64,000 nucleotides of DNA from Inonotus obliquus. Taxonomy: Eukaryota > Basidiomycota > Agaricomycetes > Hymenochaetales > Hymenochaetaceae. The stretch lies in assembly GCA_032164295.1 (NCBI GenBank), contig JAJHTX010000005.1, forward strand, positions 558,001 through 622,000, read 5' to 3'. This document shows positions 12,576 through 24,034 of this stretch, in pieces (position 1 is the stretch's first letter; every line of letters begins with the position of its first letter). A program made the translations under genes and the position numbers. The notes below the pieces were generated by a model. It did no database searches, was not told the DNA's origin, and saw nothing but the letters and a program-made list of their open reading frames with translations.

Positions 12576-12902
12576 CAGTCCTAAGAGACTCACCAGAGTA
12601 ATCAGTTTCTGCAGGTCAACTGCATGGTGTTCCGGTAGATATTTTTTGTTAGATTTCGCTATCGCAATGAAGTCTTCTCATCTGCATTGATCCGCGGGAC
12701 CAATCTGTAAGAAATCAACTAGTAGCACAGCCGAGATATTGGCCTCAAAGACCTTTCCTTGCAAAGCTTTGATAGTGAGTTCCAATCATTTCGGTGTCGT
12801 TTTCAGAAAGGGTAATGGGAGTGCAGTGCAGACCGGTGAAGAGAACTACGTGCAGCTGAGCTCGGTATCGAGCCCGGTATCCCATTCTACGCTTATCCCA
12901 TG

Positions 12903-15278
12903 CTACGGTACTGTCCCATCTACACCTTCCAGTATCCACCAGCACACCCAGAGAAACTGTTGGTCCCATTTCTCGAAGTACCGAACGCCAAGAGTACCGG
13001 TACCGAGCGCCAAGAAACCCGGTACCAAGAATACCGAGAGTACCGAGTGCCGAGAAACCCGGTACCGAGACAAATTGACAATTCGACATGCTCTCATGAC
13101 ATGGATCGGACGTCTCCCTCTCTGGTATTCTTTCCTGATGGTTGGACTATGCATGCCGGTTCTTTGGGGAAGCTCAGGGTTGGTATCCGTTAAGGTTTTC
13201 AGGTCCGGTACCAATAGGAACGTGTCGGTATCAATCAGCAGGGGCGCAGATCTCTTGTCCTGAGGACTTTTCATCCAGGGGTACTATATGCTACGTTTTC
13301 ATTGGTATCTTGTCCTCCCTAACCCTTTCTTGTTGTCTTCCTGATGGCGCTGCAATGTTCACTTTCCTTGTTACATTTTTCTTCAGACTTTTCTTTGTTT
13401 TGATCTTCCTTTCTACTTTCTCCTTTTGGATTTATGAGCTAACCACGGTACAGTAGTATAAATATCTCCTCCTGTACGTAGTAGCTCTCCAGGTAATCTT
13501 AGGAGCTAGCCTCTAGCGTGAGGGCTCGGGTTTCCTCACCCCCTTCTCAGTTCCATCTCAGTCTTCTCTCAAGCTTCGTCCCAGTCCCATCCCAGTTCCG
13601 TCTCAAGTGAACCTTCAGAGTTAGCCTCCCGTGTGAGGGCTCAGGTTTCCTTCCCAGTCCAGTCAACACTCTCAGCCACCAGCCTCCTCCAGTCTGTTTC
13701 TTGCTATACCACCCCGTGCTAGCTGTTTCCTTGCAGTACCGACCTGTACCGACATTTTTCCCACGGTACCGACCCCTTTCTTTCTGTACTGACCTGTACC
13801 GAGGTTTTTCCCATGGTATTAGACTCTTGTTTTGCTACGTTCTCTCCCATACCGACCTGTACCGAAGTTTTTCCCACATTCTAACCTGTCCTTTTCATAC
13901 CAGAATCACATACCCTTCACTTCCGGCCCATCCATTAACTCCCCCTTTTCATAGACAACAAGTACCGTGACCGTACTGGTTAAGTACTGGCACGTATTAG
14001 CCCTCCCCCACTTAAAACCATACACCCCTCGTCTCGGTATTTCGGTACCGGTAAATGTGTGAGATCGTGTCCGGTACCGTAATACCGAGACAAGGGGTGT
14101 ATGGTTTTAAGTGGGGGAGGGCTAATATGTGCCGGTACTTAACCAGTACGCTCACGGTACTTGTTGTCTATGAAATGGGGGAGTGAATGGATGGGCCAGA
14201 AGCAAAGAGTATGTGATTCTGGTATGAAAAGGACAGTTTAGAACTGGGAAAAACTTCGGTACAGGTCGGTATGAGAGAGAACGTAGCAAAACAAGAGTCT
14301 AATACCATGGGAAAAACCTCGGTACAGGTCGGTACAGAAAGAAAGGGGTCGGTACATGAAGGTATGTTGTCAAACAAGAAGATCAGTACAGAAACAAAAG
14401 GGTGACGTGCAGAATACAAAGGATAACAAAAGGTCGGTACCGTGGGAAAAACGTCGGTACACGTCGGTACTGCAAGAAAACAACTAGCACGGGGCAGTAT
14501 AGCAAGAGACAGGATGGGGGAGACTGGTAGCTGAAGGTGTCAACTGTGCTGGGAAGTAAACCTGAGCCCTCGCACGGGAGGCTAACTCTGAAGGTTCACT
14601 AGGGCAGAACTGGGATGGAACTTGAGACGAAGCTGAGATGAGACTAAGAAGGGGGTGAGGAAACCCGAGCCCTCACGCTAGAGGCTAGCTCCTAAAATTA
14701 CCTGGAGAGCTACTACGCACAGGAGGAGATATTTATACTACTGTACCGTAGTTAGCTCATAAATCCAAAAGGGGAAAGTAAAAAGGAAGATCAAAACAAA
14801 GAAACATGTCATAAGAAGAATGAATACAATATAGCCATCAGGGGGACAACAAGAAAGGGTTAGAAAGGACAAGATACCAATGAAAACGTAGCATATAGTA
14901 CCCCTGGATAAAAAGTCCTCAGAACAAGAGATTTGAACCCCTGCTGATTGATACCGATGCGTTCCTGGTGGTACCGGACCTGAAAACCTTAACGGATACC
15001 AACCCTGAGCTTCCCCAAAGAACCGGCATGCATAGTCCAACCATCAGGAAGGAATACCAGAGAGGGAGACGTCCGATCTGTGTCTTGAGAGCATGTCGAA
15101 TTGTCAATTTGTCTCAGTACCGGGTTTCTCGGCACTCGGTACTCTCGGTATTCTCGGTACCGGGTTTCTTGGCGCTCGGTACCGGTACTCTTGGCATTTG
15201 GTATCTTGAGAAATGGGACCGGCAGTTTCTCTAGGTGTGCTGGTAGATACTGGAAGGTGTAGATGGGACCGTACCGTT
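12903..15278. repeat. Giant imperfect palindrome A (arms ~1.1-1.2 kb)
   Basis: The left arm (about 12903-14040) is repeated in reverse complement as the right arm (about 14082-15278) around a 41 bp loop at 14041-14081. The core is perfect over 38 bp or more (CCCTCCCCCACTTAAAACCA on the left against its complement on the right). Small indels accumulate outward. The arms are dense in CGGTAC/GGTACCG and GGTATCG words, including three runs of the form GAAAAACNTCGGTACANGTC at 14240-14470, mirrored at 13740-13870. ORFs such as 13142-13456 and 14738-15040 are mirror images and do not encode a known protein. Confidence 0.85.
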
Positions 15279-18200
15279 GAATGTGCGAGTACGCGGCCAG
15301 TATCAGAAGTACCAGACGAGGGGGGTACGATTTAGATGCGTTGGGAGGGCCGGTACGTGGCGGTACTAAGTCGTACAGTCACGGACAAGTCGTCGAGAGA
15401 GAATAGTAGGGCCTGGCTGGATTGATGAGTACAGGAGGCTATAGGTGACCGCTCAAGAGGCGAGGTATCAGGAGACGATCAATACCAAGACGAATCCGTC
15501 GATACCGAGTCGTCTGGTGTCCGGTATTACGGTAGAGAGAACGAAGCAGTAGAGAAGGCGAGCTGAGGAGGTGTTTCTGATGGGACTGGTCGTGAGACGA
15601 GAGACGAGGGCGACGAAGACGAGAACGATGACTACCGGTATCGATACCGGTGACTACGAGACGAGACGAACGAACGGGGACTTGAACGAGATGAGCAAAA
15701 CCCGGACCTTCACTCTGGAAGTTCCTCTCAGATTAGCTGGTTTGCTACAGTAGAACATGCAGGCTATAAATACCATAATACCATAGCCATTCAAGATACC
15801 AAATGGGGGGTTTTTACAAGTCAAATCGTACCGTAATCCGGTACAAGAAATGGAACATAAAGTCGAATTGAATGTAAAATTACAATCAGGGGAAACATAA
15901 GATGATGAATGAATAAGAAGTTTTATCAGGGGGTAGCTAAGAATAGGGTGGGACGAGACAAGAACCCAATGAAAACTCACGACGAGTGATACCGAGGTAG
16001 GGCGGCGATACCGACGTCGACCAGCGCTAAATTAAGGACATGTCTCAAGCTACCGCATGGGCGCTCCTGGCGATGTCCCTGTCGCAGGAGAAGCACGTCA
16101 TCCTGATTTACCTTTGTTCCGGTATCATGATCCGTGCAGCGTCAGTCTGGGCGTCTACCGATCGATCGGACGGCGTGCTCCGATGTTGACGTGTCGGTAC
16201 AACCCAACCTTGGCAATGGGGTACTCTACCATTCAGTACCAATCAGTACCCTGGGATCATCCCTGAGCATCGCTCTAGCCCCTCGATATCGACCGGTATG
16301 CGTCGCCTGACTCGACTGGGCATTGCTTGGCTTCCCCTCCAAGTCGGATCGATGGCCTCCTCCGAGATCGAAGCAGCATACAGCGGACTTGATTCATTTC
16401 CCAACCTTCCTCTCGATGTAGATCTCCGAGGGTGTGGTCTCGACCTAGCACACGTAACGAACTCCGGTACTGGAGCGGACCATCGGTATCAACACCGGTA
16501 TCGTCGGTATTGATGCATGGCGGTTCGGAAGGGCATACCGTCGGACTTGGAGCTTCGACTATGATCCAACTCTTTGCAGCAACGTATGGCAGACCGATTG
16601 CAGCTTTGTGAGCCTTTTCCTCTGGTATGGGCTGTCGAGGGCGTAGTATCGACTAGACGTGGAGTATTAAGCGTCGGTATCAGGATGGGTGGATGGTACG
16701 GTATCGGTATCATCGGTATCAAAGTCTGGTGGTTCGGTACTATGATGGAAGACGGGCGTAGGGATTGGTGATTCGGTATTGGCGCAGAAGTGGACCAGTT
16801 CTCAATCGTTCTTAGCCTTGTTGAATCGCAGAAGCCTCGTACTTTGTTGGAACCGCAGGCGTAGATAGGACGGCAGAAGTACCGTGGTCCGAAGAGAAGT
16901 AAGAAGTGGTAGAATCGCAGAAGTATTGTTAATTGGAAGAAGCGGTAGAATTGCAGAATTAAGCCCATATCGATCGTAGCCTCCGGTATTACTCTTTACC
17001 GTAGCATGGGGTAAGTGTAGAATGGGATACCGGGCTCGATACCGAGCTCAGCTGCATGTAGTCCTCTTCACCGGGCGCGATCTCGCACATTTACCGGCGC
17101 GTCTGTCATATATAGGTAACTTCTATATTTGGTCATGTCACACGCCTGACTGCGATGCCTCGCGCGACACCGTTGACTCTTCCTCTCTTCCTGATGCTCA
17201 CCATGGATCATGATGCAAGTGACAACTGCCGGATAGCGACGTTCATCAGGCATAATGGATCAGGACTCTCAGGTAGGCTTTAGTCGAAGATGCAAAGCCC
17301 AAATTTCTCCCAGCGTACTCAATCCACTTGGTTAGGTCGAGTTGGTACCCTCGACGTCCAGCTGGATAATCTTTTGCGACCCCTTGGTTATATTGATTTG
17401 GGCCTCGGTAAGTGCAAATATGACTCGCTATCCATTGTGGAGTCATTCTGTTCCTCATTTTCCGCAGTTTTGAAACTATCACTTGGATCTGGCTGGTGAG
17501 GAAAGGCAGAGCCTCCGAGTGTAGAGTCGGAGCTCAAGTACATATACAGCTCTTTTACCAAACTGCCTGCCTTGTCTATTGGACCTCCAGGTCCAAAGAT
17601 TGTTGCAGAGCTCGCACAGGATCCTCCGCTAAAGAGTAATACTGGAGGCTACGATCGATATGGGCTTAATTCTGCGATTCTACCGCTTCTTCCAATTAAC
17701 AATACTTCTGTGATTCTACCGCTTCTTACTTCTCTTCGGACCACGGTACTTCTGCCGTCCTATCTATGCCTGCGGTTCCAACAAAGTACGAGGCTTCTGC
17801 GATTCGACAAGGCTAAGAACAATTGAGAACTGGTCCATACGTTTAGCCAGACTTCTGCGCCAATACCGAATCACCAATCCCTACGCCCGTCTTCCATCAC
17901 AGTACCAAACCACCAGACTTCGATACCGATGATACCGATACCGTACCGCCCACCCATCCTGATACCGACGCTTAATAGTCCACGTCTAGTCGATACTACG
18001 CCCTCGACAGCCCATACCAGAGGGAAAGGCTCACAAAGCTGCGATCGGTCTGCCATACGTTGTTGCGAAGAGTTGGATCATGGTCGAAGCTCCAAGTCCG
18101 ACGGTATGCCCTTCTGAACCACCATGCATCGATACCAACAATACTGGTGTTGATACCGATGGTCCGCTCCGGTACCGGAGTTCGTAACGTGTGCTAGGTC

Positions 18201-19383
18201 GAGACCACGCCCTCGGAGATCTACATCGAGAGGAAGGTTGGGAAATGAATCAAGTCCGCTGTATGCTGCTTCGATCTCAGAGGAGGCCATCGATCCGACT
18301 TGGAGGGGAAGCCAAGCAATGCCCAGTCGAGTCAGGCGACGCGTACCGATCGATATCGAGGGGCTCGAGCGATCTCGTTGATGCTCAGGGACGATCCCAG
18401 GGTACTGATTGGTACCGAGCGGTAGAGTACTCCATTGCCAAGGTTGGGTTGTACCGACACGTCAACATCGGAGCACGCCGTCCGATCGATCGGTAGACGC
18501 CCAGACTGACGCCGCACGGATCATGATACCGGAACAAAGGTAAATCAGGATGACGTGCTTCTCCTGCTAAGGAGACGACAGGGACATCACCAGGAGCGCC
18601 CATGCGGTAGCTTGAGACACGTCCTTATTTTAGCGCTGGTCGACGTCGGTATTGCCGCCCTACCTCGGTATCACTTGTCGTGAGTTTTCATTGGGTTCTT
18701 GTCTCGTCCCACCCTATTCTTAGCTACCCCCTGATAAAACTTCTTATTCATTCATCATCTTATGTTTCCCCTGATTATAATTTTACATTCAATTCGACTT
18801 TATGTTCCCTTTCTTGTACCGGATTGCGGTACGATTCGACTTGTAAAAACCCCCCATTTGGTATCTTGAATGGCTATGGTATTATGGTATTTATAGCCTG
18901 CATGTTCTACTGTAGCAAACCAGCTAATCTGAGAGGAACTTCCAGAGTGAAGGTCCGGGTTTTGCTCATCTCGTTCAAGCCTCCGTTTGTTCGTCTTGTC
19001 TCGTAGTTGCCGGTATCGATACCGGTGGTCATCGTTATCGTCTTCGTCGCCCTCGCCTCTCGTCTCATGACTAGTCCCATCAGAAACACCCCCTCAGCTC
19101 GCCTTCTCTACTGCTTCGTTCTCTCTACCATGATACCGGACACCAGATGACTCGGTATCAACGGATTCGTCTTGGTATTGATCGTCTCCTGATACCTCGC
19201 CTCTTGAGCGGTCACCTATAGCCTCCTGTACTCATCAATCCAGCCAGGCCCTACTATTCTCTCTTGACGACTTGTCTGTGACTGTATGACTTAGTACCGC
19301 CACGTACCGGCCCTCCCAACGCATCTAAATCGTACCCCCCTCGTCCGGTACTTCTGATACCGGCCGCGTTCTCACACATTCAC
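15279..19383. repeat. Giant imperfect palindrome B (arms ~1.7 kb, loop ~0.63 kb)
   Basis: The left arm 15281-16998 and right arm 17631-19381 are reverse complements, with a loop at 16999-17630. Mirror ORF pairs confirm the symmetry: 15571-15753(+) with 18907-19089(-), and 15654-15980(-) with 18680-19006(+), both centred near 17330. Outer ends are GAATGTGCGAGTACGCGG and CCGCGTTCTCACACATTC. Part of the loop (16999-17085) is an inverted copy of 12820-12905, which abuts palindrome A, so A and B are built from the same modules. No transposase is encoded. Confidence 0.85.
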
Positions 19384-19388
19384 CGCTC

Positions 19389-20640
19389 AATAATGGCATC
19401 CCCCTCGACTCCTTCAAGAATCTAGAGGTGTTGGAATGTGTTGATGTCAACCCTTGCACATTGCTCAGTTGGGACAACTTGGCCGTCTCTCTCAGGAGCT
19501 TGACAATAAAGAAGAGCGGCTTAGATAACCCCGCCCATATCTTCTTGGACGCTGTCGTTGATGATCAGCTTCGAAGAGAAGGTGACTGTTAGGATGGACG
19601 AGGTGGCTGTGCACGTTCGAGGCCTGTTCTCATGAAGGTCGTCTAGTGACAACCTCTACTGCATCTTGGGGAGGGTATACAGTTGTTAGCGACGTACGTC
19701 TAAGGTGAGGAACCTTGAGTAATGCACGCGTCTAGGAACAGTGTACGACTAAGACATCGTGGTGGTAAGTAGAAGAGTCGAGTGGGGAAGCCGAGACAAG
19801 ATCTATCTACTTATATACACCTGGATTGTGGGAAGGTATTACTCTAAGAAGGTGCTGCGCAGCAGCATAACAATATAACCAAACAAACAACGGGGCCCGA
19901 CAAGTCAGCAAGAATGAGTAAGGGTAAGTAAGTGTCATCGGGGTTGGGGCGGAATTAGTAATGCAATATTGGTAATGTATCGGGATGGGGCGGAGGGTGT
20001 CATAATGTATTAGTAATGAAAGGAAATTAGTAATATAAGGAAACATAAAATAGGAAAAGACGAAAAAGGAAAGTTGTTCTTACAGTGATGCTACAAGATC
20101 ATGGATATGTAAACTTGGCCATCGTATGTCCGATTGCGGATTTCATAGCTCGAATTTACCAGAGACGGTACAGGAGGAATCCAAGGAGGACGACTTGTCG
20201 GAGGAGTCTCCATCCTCATCCCCTCTTCTAATCCGACTTTCTCCTCTGAAATGGATGCGACTGAAGCATCTATGCCTTGCAGATAATGCCTTCACGACAT
20301 TTTATGCTTCCCGCTCTTACCTTCCTCACCCACCTTGACCTCTCTTCTAACCTCCTTGTTTCTACCCCATCTCTTTCTGCGCTTTACGATCTAACTTCTC
20401 TCAGTCTATCTGACAACATGATTGACTCCATCCAGGGTTTTTACACCAAGTTGGGACAGATACTCGTTCCTACTCTTGCGTGTGATCGATCAGACTCACT
20501 TTGCGGGCTCGAGAGACTCATGGCATTGGAACGTAATGGTCTGCAATATAATTTTATGGATGAGAGCGGCGAAGCTGGATGGCTGGCCAAGTCTGGATCG
20601 AGGGCAATCCCTTTGTGAAGTCTGAAGAGAATTATCATAT
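19389..20640 (+). pseudogene. Captured, broken leucine-rich-repeat protein gene fragment
   Basis: A first exon (19391-19565) reads GIPLDSFKNLEVLECVDVNP and on to LAVSLRSLTIKKSGLDN, ending at a donor-like GAAG/gtgact. After a 398-401 bp insertion the reading resumes at about 20087. It runs through an acidic Ser/Glu stretch to MRLKHLCLADNA, then LTHLDLSSNLL, LYDLTSLSLSDNMID and CGLERLMALE, which are classic LxxLxLxxN repeats. The LRR run changes frame near 20300 and again near 20460, and the end is ragged, so this is a relic. It lies inside the transposon directly after palindrome B, consistent with gene capture. The intact parent gene is not in the window. Confidence 0.75.
19684..20084. mobile_element. 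Probable solo LTR or small insertion in the LRR relic
   Basis: About 400 bp between the two halves of the LRR relic begin TGTTAGCGAC and end in GTTCTTACA. ACAGT stands immediately before (19679-19683) and again at the 3' end (20082-20086), consistent with a 5 bp target-site duplication. The TG...CA boundary and the duplication overlap by three bases, so the exact edge is ambiguous. There is no ORF of note. The size and TG...CA ends suggest a solo LTR. Confidence 0.45.
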
Positions 20641-22844
20641 ACAGTGTTAAGGCGTAAACTGGAATAGCCTTAACTTACCTCGGCACAGGGGGCCAAGTCG
20701 TGTCACGTGGGGAGGATGGACGAGGTCACATGATAACTAACCACATAACCTCATCCAGGGGGTTAGAGGAGGTTCTCAAGGATGACAGAGGAGGAACGAC
20801 ATCGAGGAGAATAGAGGAGAACGAGAGATTGGTACGGTCGTCGAATAGATGAGAGAAGAGGGTGAGCAGCAGTCGAACCACTACTACTAACCTAAAGGGT
20901 GTCGGAGTTTAGGAGGGGATGGTATCCACATGATACGTCGGAGGGATGATGACAACGGCCCAGGGGTTCCCACACCCTTAGCACATATATCCTGAGATAC
21001 GAGATCTAGAGGTATAACCCCTAAACCAAGGAGGTACGCCGTCAAAGGAAGATGATGCGCAAGGTAAGGCACATCCTTGGTAGCCTCATTTAACAACCCT
21101 GTACGACTCAGGTATGTCTACTACACAACCACCCACCAGTCTATCCTACAAAGAGGACATCGAAGAGACATGCTATCATCCATGCGTCACGATGTCGTTT
21201 GTTACACAGTGCGACTCTGCAACCTCAGACGAGGAACTACATCCCGTCATCCACAATACACCATGACATCCTATCTCAGGCACGTCCCTCAGCCATTGGA
21301 TCAGATGGTTAAACCACCCAACCACGAGACTGGCACCAACGTTGTCAACAAAGGTGTATGCACTTTAATATTCCAGAGCGCTACTGGTACGTCTTCTTCA
21401 CAACACTCCCCTGCAGACTACATTGAGGGCTAGCGGTAATGCTCTCACACTGACGTTTGTAACACAGTACGTCTCTGCTCCCTGCGCCTGTACACCTAGT
21501 GCATTAACACACATACTAGAGCCTCATCGGCGAGCACTCCGATAATGAGTATGGCACTCCTCATCAAACCCTGTTTGTGTTACAGTAACAGCTCTGCATT
21601 GAAGATGACATCTGGCTCCTCGCCAGATGTCAGTATAGGGGTGACCCTAACATCATATCACCAAGAAGCAGTCCTTACCTATGAAGGTTTGGCACAACTC
21701 TCTAGATCATTTATGACGTTAAGATCGGAGAGGGAGGGGGCAAAAGGAGGGAGGACTTATTGGATTTACACGGTCGACATTACTGCCGCCGGGCCTGGGT
21801 AATAAACCTTAATGCTGAACAACGTCTCCAACATAAGAGGAAGCCAGCATGCTCGGTCCGAAGGCCAAGACATTCGTCATTTGCCATCATCGGCGAAGCA
21901 ACTTGCAAGAACTCCCGAGCAACACCCGGCATAGTCTTGGGCACGAGGAATGCGAGACAGATACCAGAGGATGAAGAAGGAAGGAGCACATCGCAACACC
22001 TAAGACAACTCGTCAACAGGATTGTACTCACAGTCGGCACTTGAGAACTTCTCCCACGAGGTTAATCAAAGAGGCATCATTGTACTAGAAAACTAGACTA
22101 GAGGATGATCAGAGGATATGCATAAGAGACAGTAGAAGCTAGCAACGGGGGGTGACGGAGTCTCGTTGTTCACAACTAGGTCTACGCAAGAGTGAGCATG
22201 AGAGGACCCGATGACAAGTGCCCAGAGGCTACAAGATCTAGCACAGTCGTAAGCACGAGGAACACGCGACAAACACTAGATGCAGCATAAGCTGCCACCA
22301 GTAGAGATGAACCAGGCAATTAACCCTGTCTCCATGGCTTTACTGCACTTACGAGGTACAGCGTCGAGATGGGCTACGCCCCCTTAGAAGGACAGCACAC
22401 ATCAGATGACTTAACACTGGGAGATGGAGAGAATACCAAAGCCAAGATGGCTAAGGTGGACTCTCCACTCCTTTTATACTATTTGGGAATGTGAGACTAT
22501 CTACGACATTGGGCATGCATAGACCAACATCAAAGACAGTGCACAGACCAACTAGTGTCAGTCGGCGGTTCAGTCTTTTTATATAAGGGAAAAAAGGAAT
22601 GAGAGGTTGTGGGTTTGAGTCACGACATCGGAAGATTAAAGAATGGATGACGAAAAAGGAAGAAAAAGGGATCGGCGAATGCCTGTGAAAAGTACGTCAT
22701 AACATACGGTGCTTTGACCATTGACGGAACGTTATGCTACCTAGTGGATGAATTGAACTGCAGCTCTTATGGGATGTACACCAAAGAAGAAACAGAATGA
22801 ACAAGCGCATTGTGGCACTAGATGACAGTGAAAGTGGTGAGGAT
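20641..22844. other. Interior of the 11.5 kb element, no identified content
   Basis: ORFs up to 118 residues (for example 21077-21433) have no recognisable domain and no clear splice partners. Near 22610-22635 a sequence GGTTTGAGTCACGACATCGG resembles a tRNA T-arm/B-box, hinting at SINE material, but no convincing A-box partner was found. Confidence 0.4.
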
Positions 22845-23328
22845 GACTCCCGCTCGTTGCCCTCTCGTCACCCTCCCGTCACCCTCCCATTGCCCGCTCA
22901 CCGCCCACCCATTGCCCGCCTGTCACCCGCCCATTGCCCGCCCATTGCCCTCCCGTCGCCCACTCGTCGCCCTCCCATCACCCGCTCACTGCCCTCTCAT
23001 CGCCCACTCAATATCTACCCAGACGACACTTAAAATATGAACCAGGATGATATTCTATTGTATATTTTAAATATCAGCCAAGTAGATATACTAATTTATA
23101 TTTAAAATATCGCCAAGTAGATATCCTAATTGATATATAAAATATAAGTCTATCGATATTTAAAATATCAGAGTGAAGCTGATATGCAAATCGACATTTA
23201 AAATATCGACACATGGTTTATATTTATAATATCTTATGGGTCGATATGCTTACCGGCATTTAATATGACGGCGAAGAAAACATTTAAAATTCCGACCTCA
23301 CCTCCATCCTGATTTGCCCGCCGTGCGA
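22845..23328. repeat. Right inverted terminal tract of the 11.5 kb element
   Basis: Reverse complement of the left tract. Degenerate CCCGYTCRYYGCCC units lie at 22845-23005, followed by AT-rich TTTAAAATATCGAC repeats. A unique tip pairs CATTTAAAATTCCGACCTCA and the terminal GATTTGCCCGCCGTGCGA with the left end. Confidence 0.8.
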
Positions 23329-24034
23329 CATTACACTCTGACACTGGACTGTCTGGGCAATTCAGAATATCAGCGACCTTGATGTAACCTTCGATATCCT
23401 TATTGAATTGTGTGTCGATATTTGCATTAATTACTCGATGGCTGGTACGGCCTATGGATATGTGACTAGATTTGAGCTTCTCTGAATGGGGTGCTCTGGG
23501 GCGGATTTAAATTGGGTGTTCAAACAAAGGACGCGTCGTGACTTTTCCTGCTTTAAGCACCCATTTCACAATCCATTCCGAGTCCTCGCTCGCCGATTCT
23601 CGGTCAGCGTTGCTCTTCTGTGTATATTCTTGAGTCCATCGATCGTTGTCGTGGGGAATGGGAACTCCATTTTACTCAGGAAACCGCCGATTGCCTCGTG
23701 CGAGAAGACCTATGCAGTACTGCGGCCGCACGGGGTTCAGTGTGCTTAATTGATGGCAGTATTCGTACCCATCGACTCCTTCACCTCGGGCCTTCATCAA
23801 CGTGGACGCCTTCGACTACAGGAGGGACAGGGATAGGTTTTGTGTCTGTACTGTCTTTGTCACCTGGAAGCTAGAACGGCACAGAAATAATTTGTAGGAT
23901 CAACTCGTAAGTATGTCGCCGCGCTCATGTAACACTGTGGCTTATATAGTTTGTTCATCTTGTCCTCTCTAGGAATGTCTGACCTCTCCGAACTGCGTTG
24001 GCGTCGTTGTGCCGCGAAAAACGGGGGTGCTGTT
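23329..24034. repeat. Left copy, part 2, of inverted segmental duplication
   Basis: Recurs in reverse complement at about 42150-42820. The 84-residue ORF at 23620-23874(+) is identical to 42316-42570(-). The match ends abruptly at about 24034, inside the acyltransferase gene near its 20th codon. On the other side it runs up to the transposon insertion point. Confidence 0.9.

Larger units (their letters stand above)
11801..23328. mobile_element. 11.5 kb non-autonomous element with long inverted ends and nested insertions
   Basis: The left end TCGCACGGCGGGCAAATCA and right end TGATTTGCCCGCCGTGCGA are inverted copies. The inverted similarity continues inward for about 500 bp through AT-rich and then GC-rich repeat tracts (11804-12330 against 22845-23328). 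No transposase, recombinase or reverse transcriptase ORF was found. The interior carries two palindromic foldback blocks, a broken LRR gene and a possible solo LTR. The paralogous copy of the flanks at 42.7-42.85 kb lacks the element, which confirms it is an insertion. Whether it moved as one unit or grew by successive insertions cannot be decided from sequence alone. Confidence 0.75.

Noticed and set aside
13960..14170. CRISPR-like or telomere-like repeat array
   Set aside because: The repeats are one palindrome and degenerate short words without regular spacing, and the genome is eukaryotic.
12739..15234. ORF pairs of 60-174 residues on both strands
   Set aside because: Each has a mirror twin across palindrome A; they follow from repeat symmetry and show no known domain.
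15571..19089. ORF pairs in palindrome B that look like conserved proteins
   Set aside because: Again exact mirror images created by the inverted arms, not independent conservation.
11442..23328. Starship-like giant element
   Set aside because: No tyrosine recombinase (DUF3435) ORF, no cargo genes intact, and long inverted ends are not a Starship feature.
23620..23874. 84-residue ORF identical to 42316-42570 on the other strand
   Set aside because: Identity reflects the segmental duplication of a non-coding upstream region; overlapping ORFs in other frames are equally well preserved.
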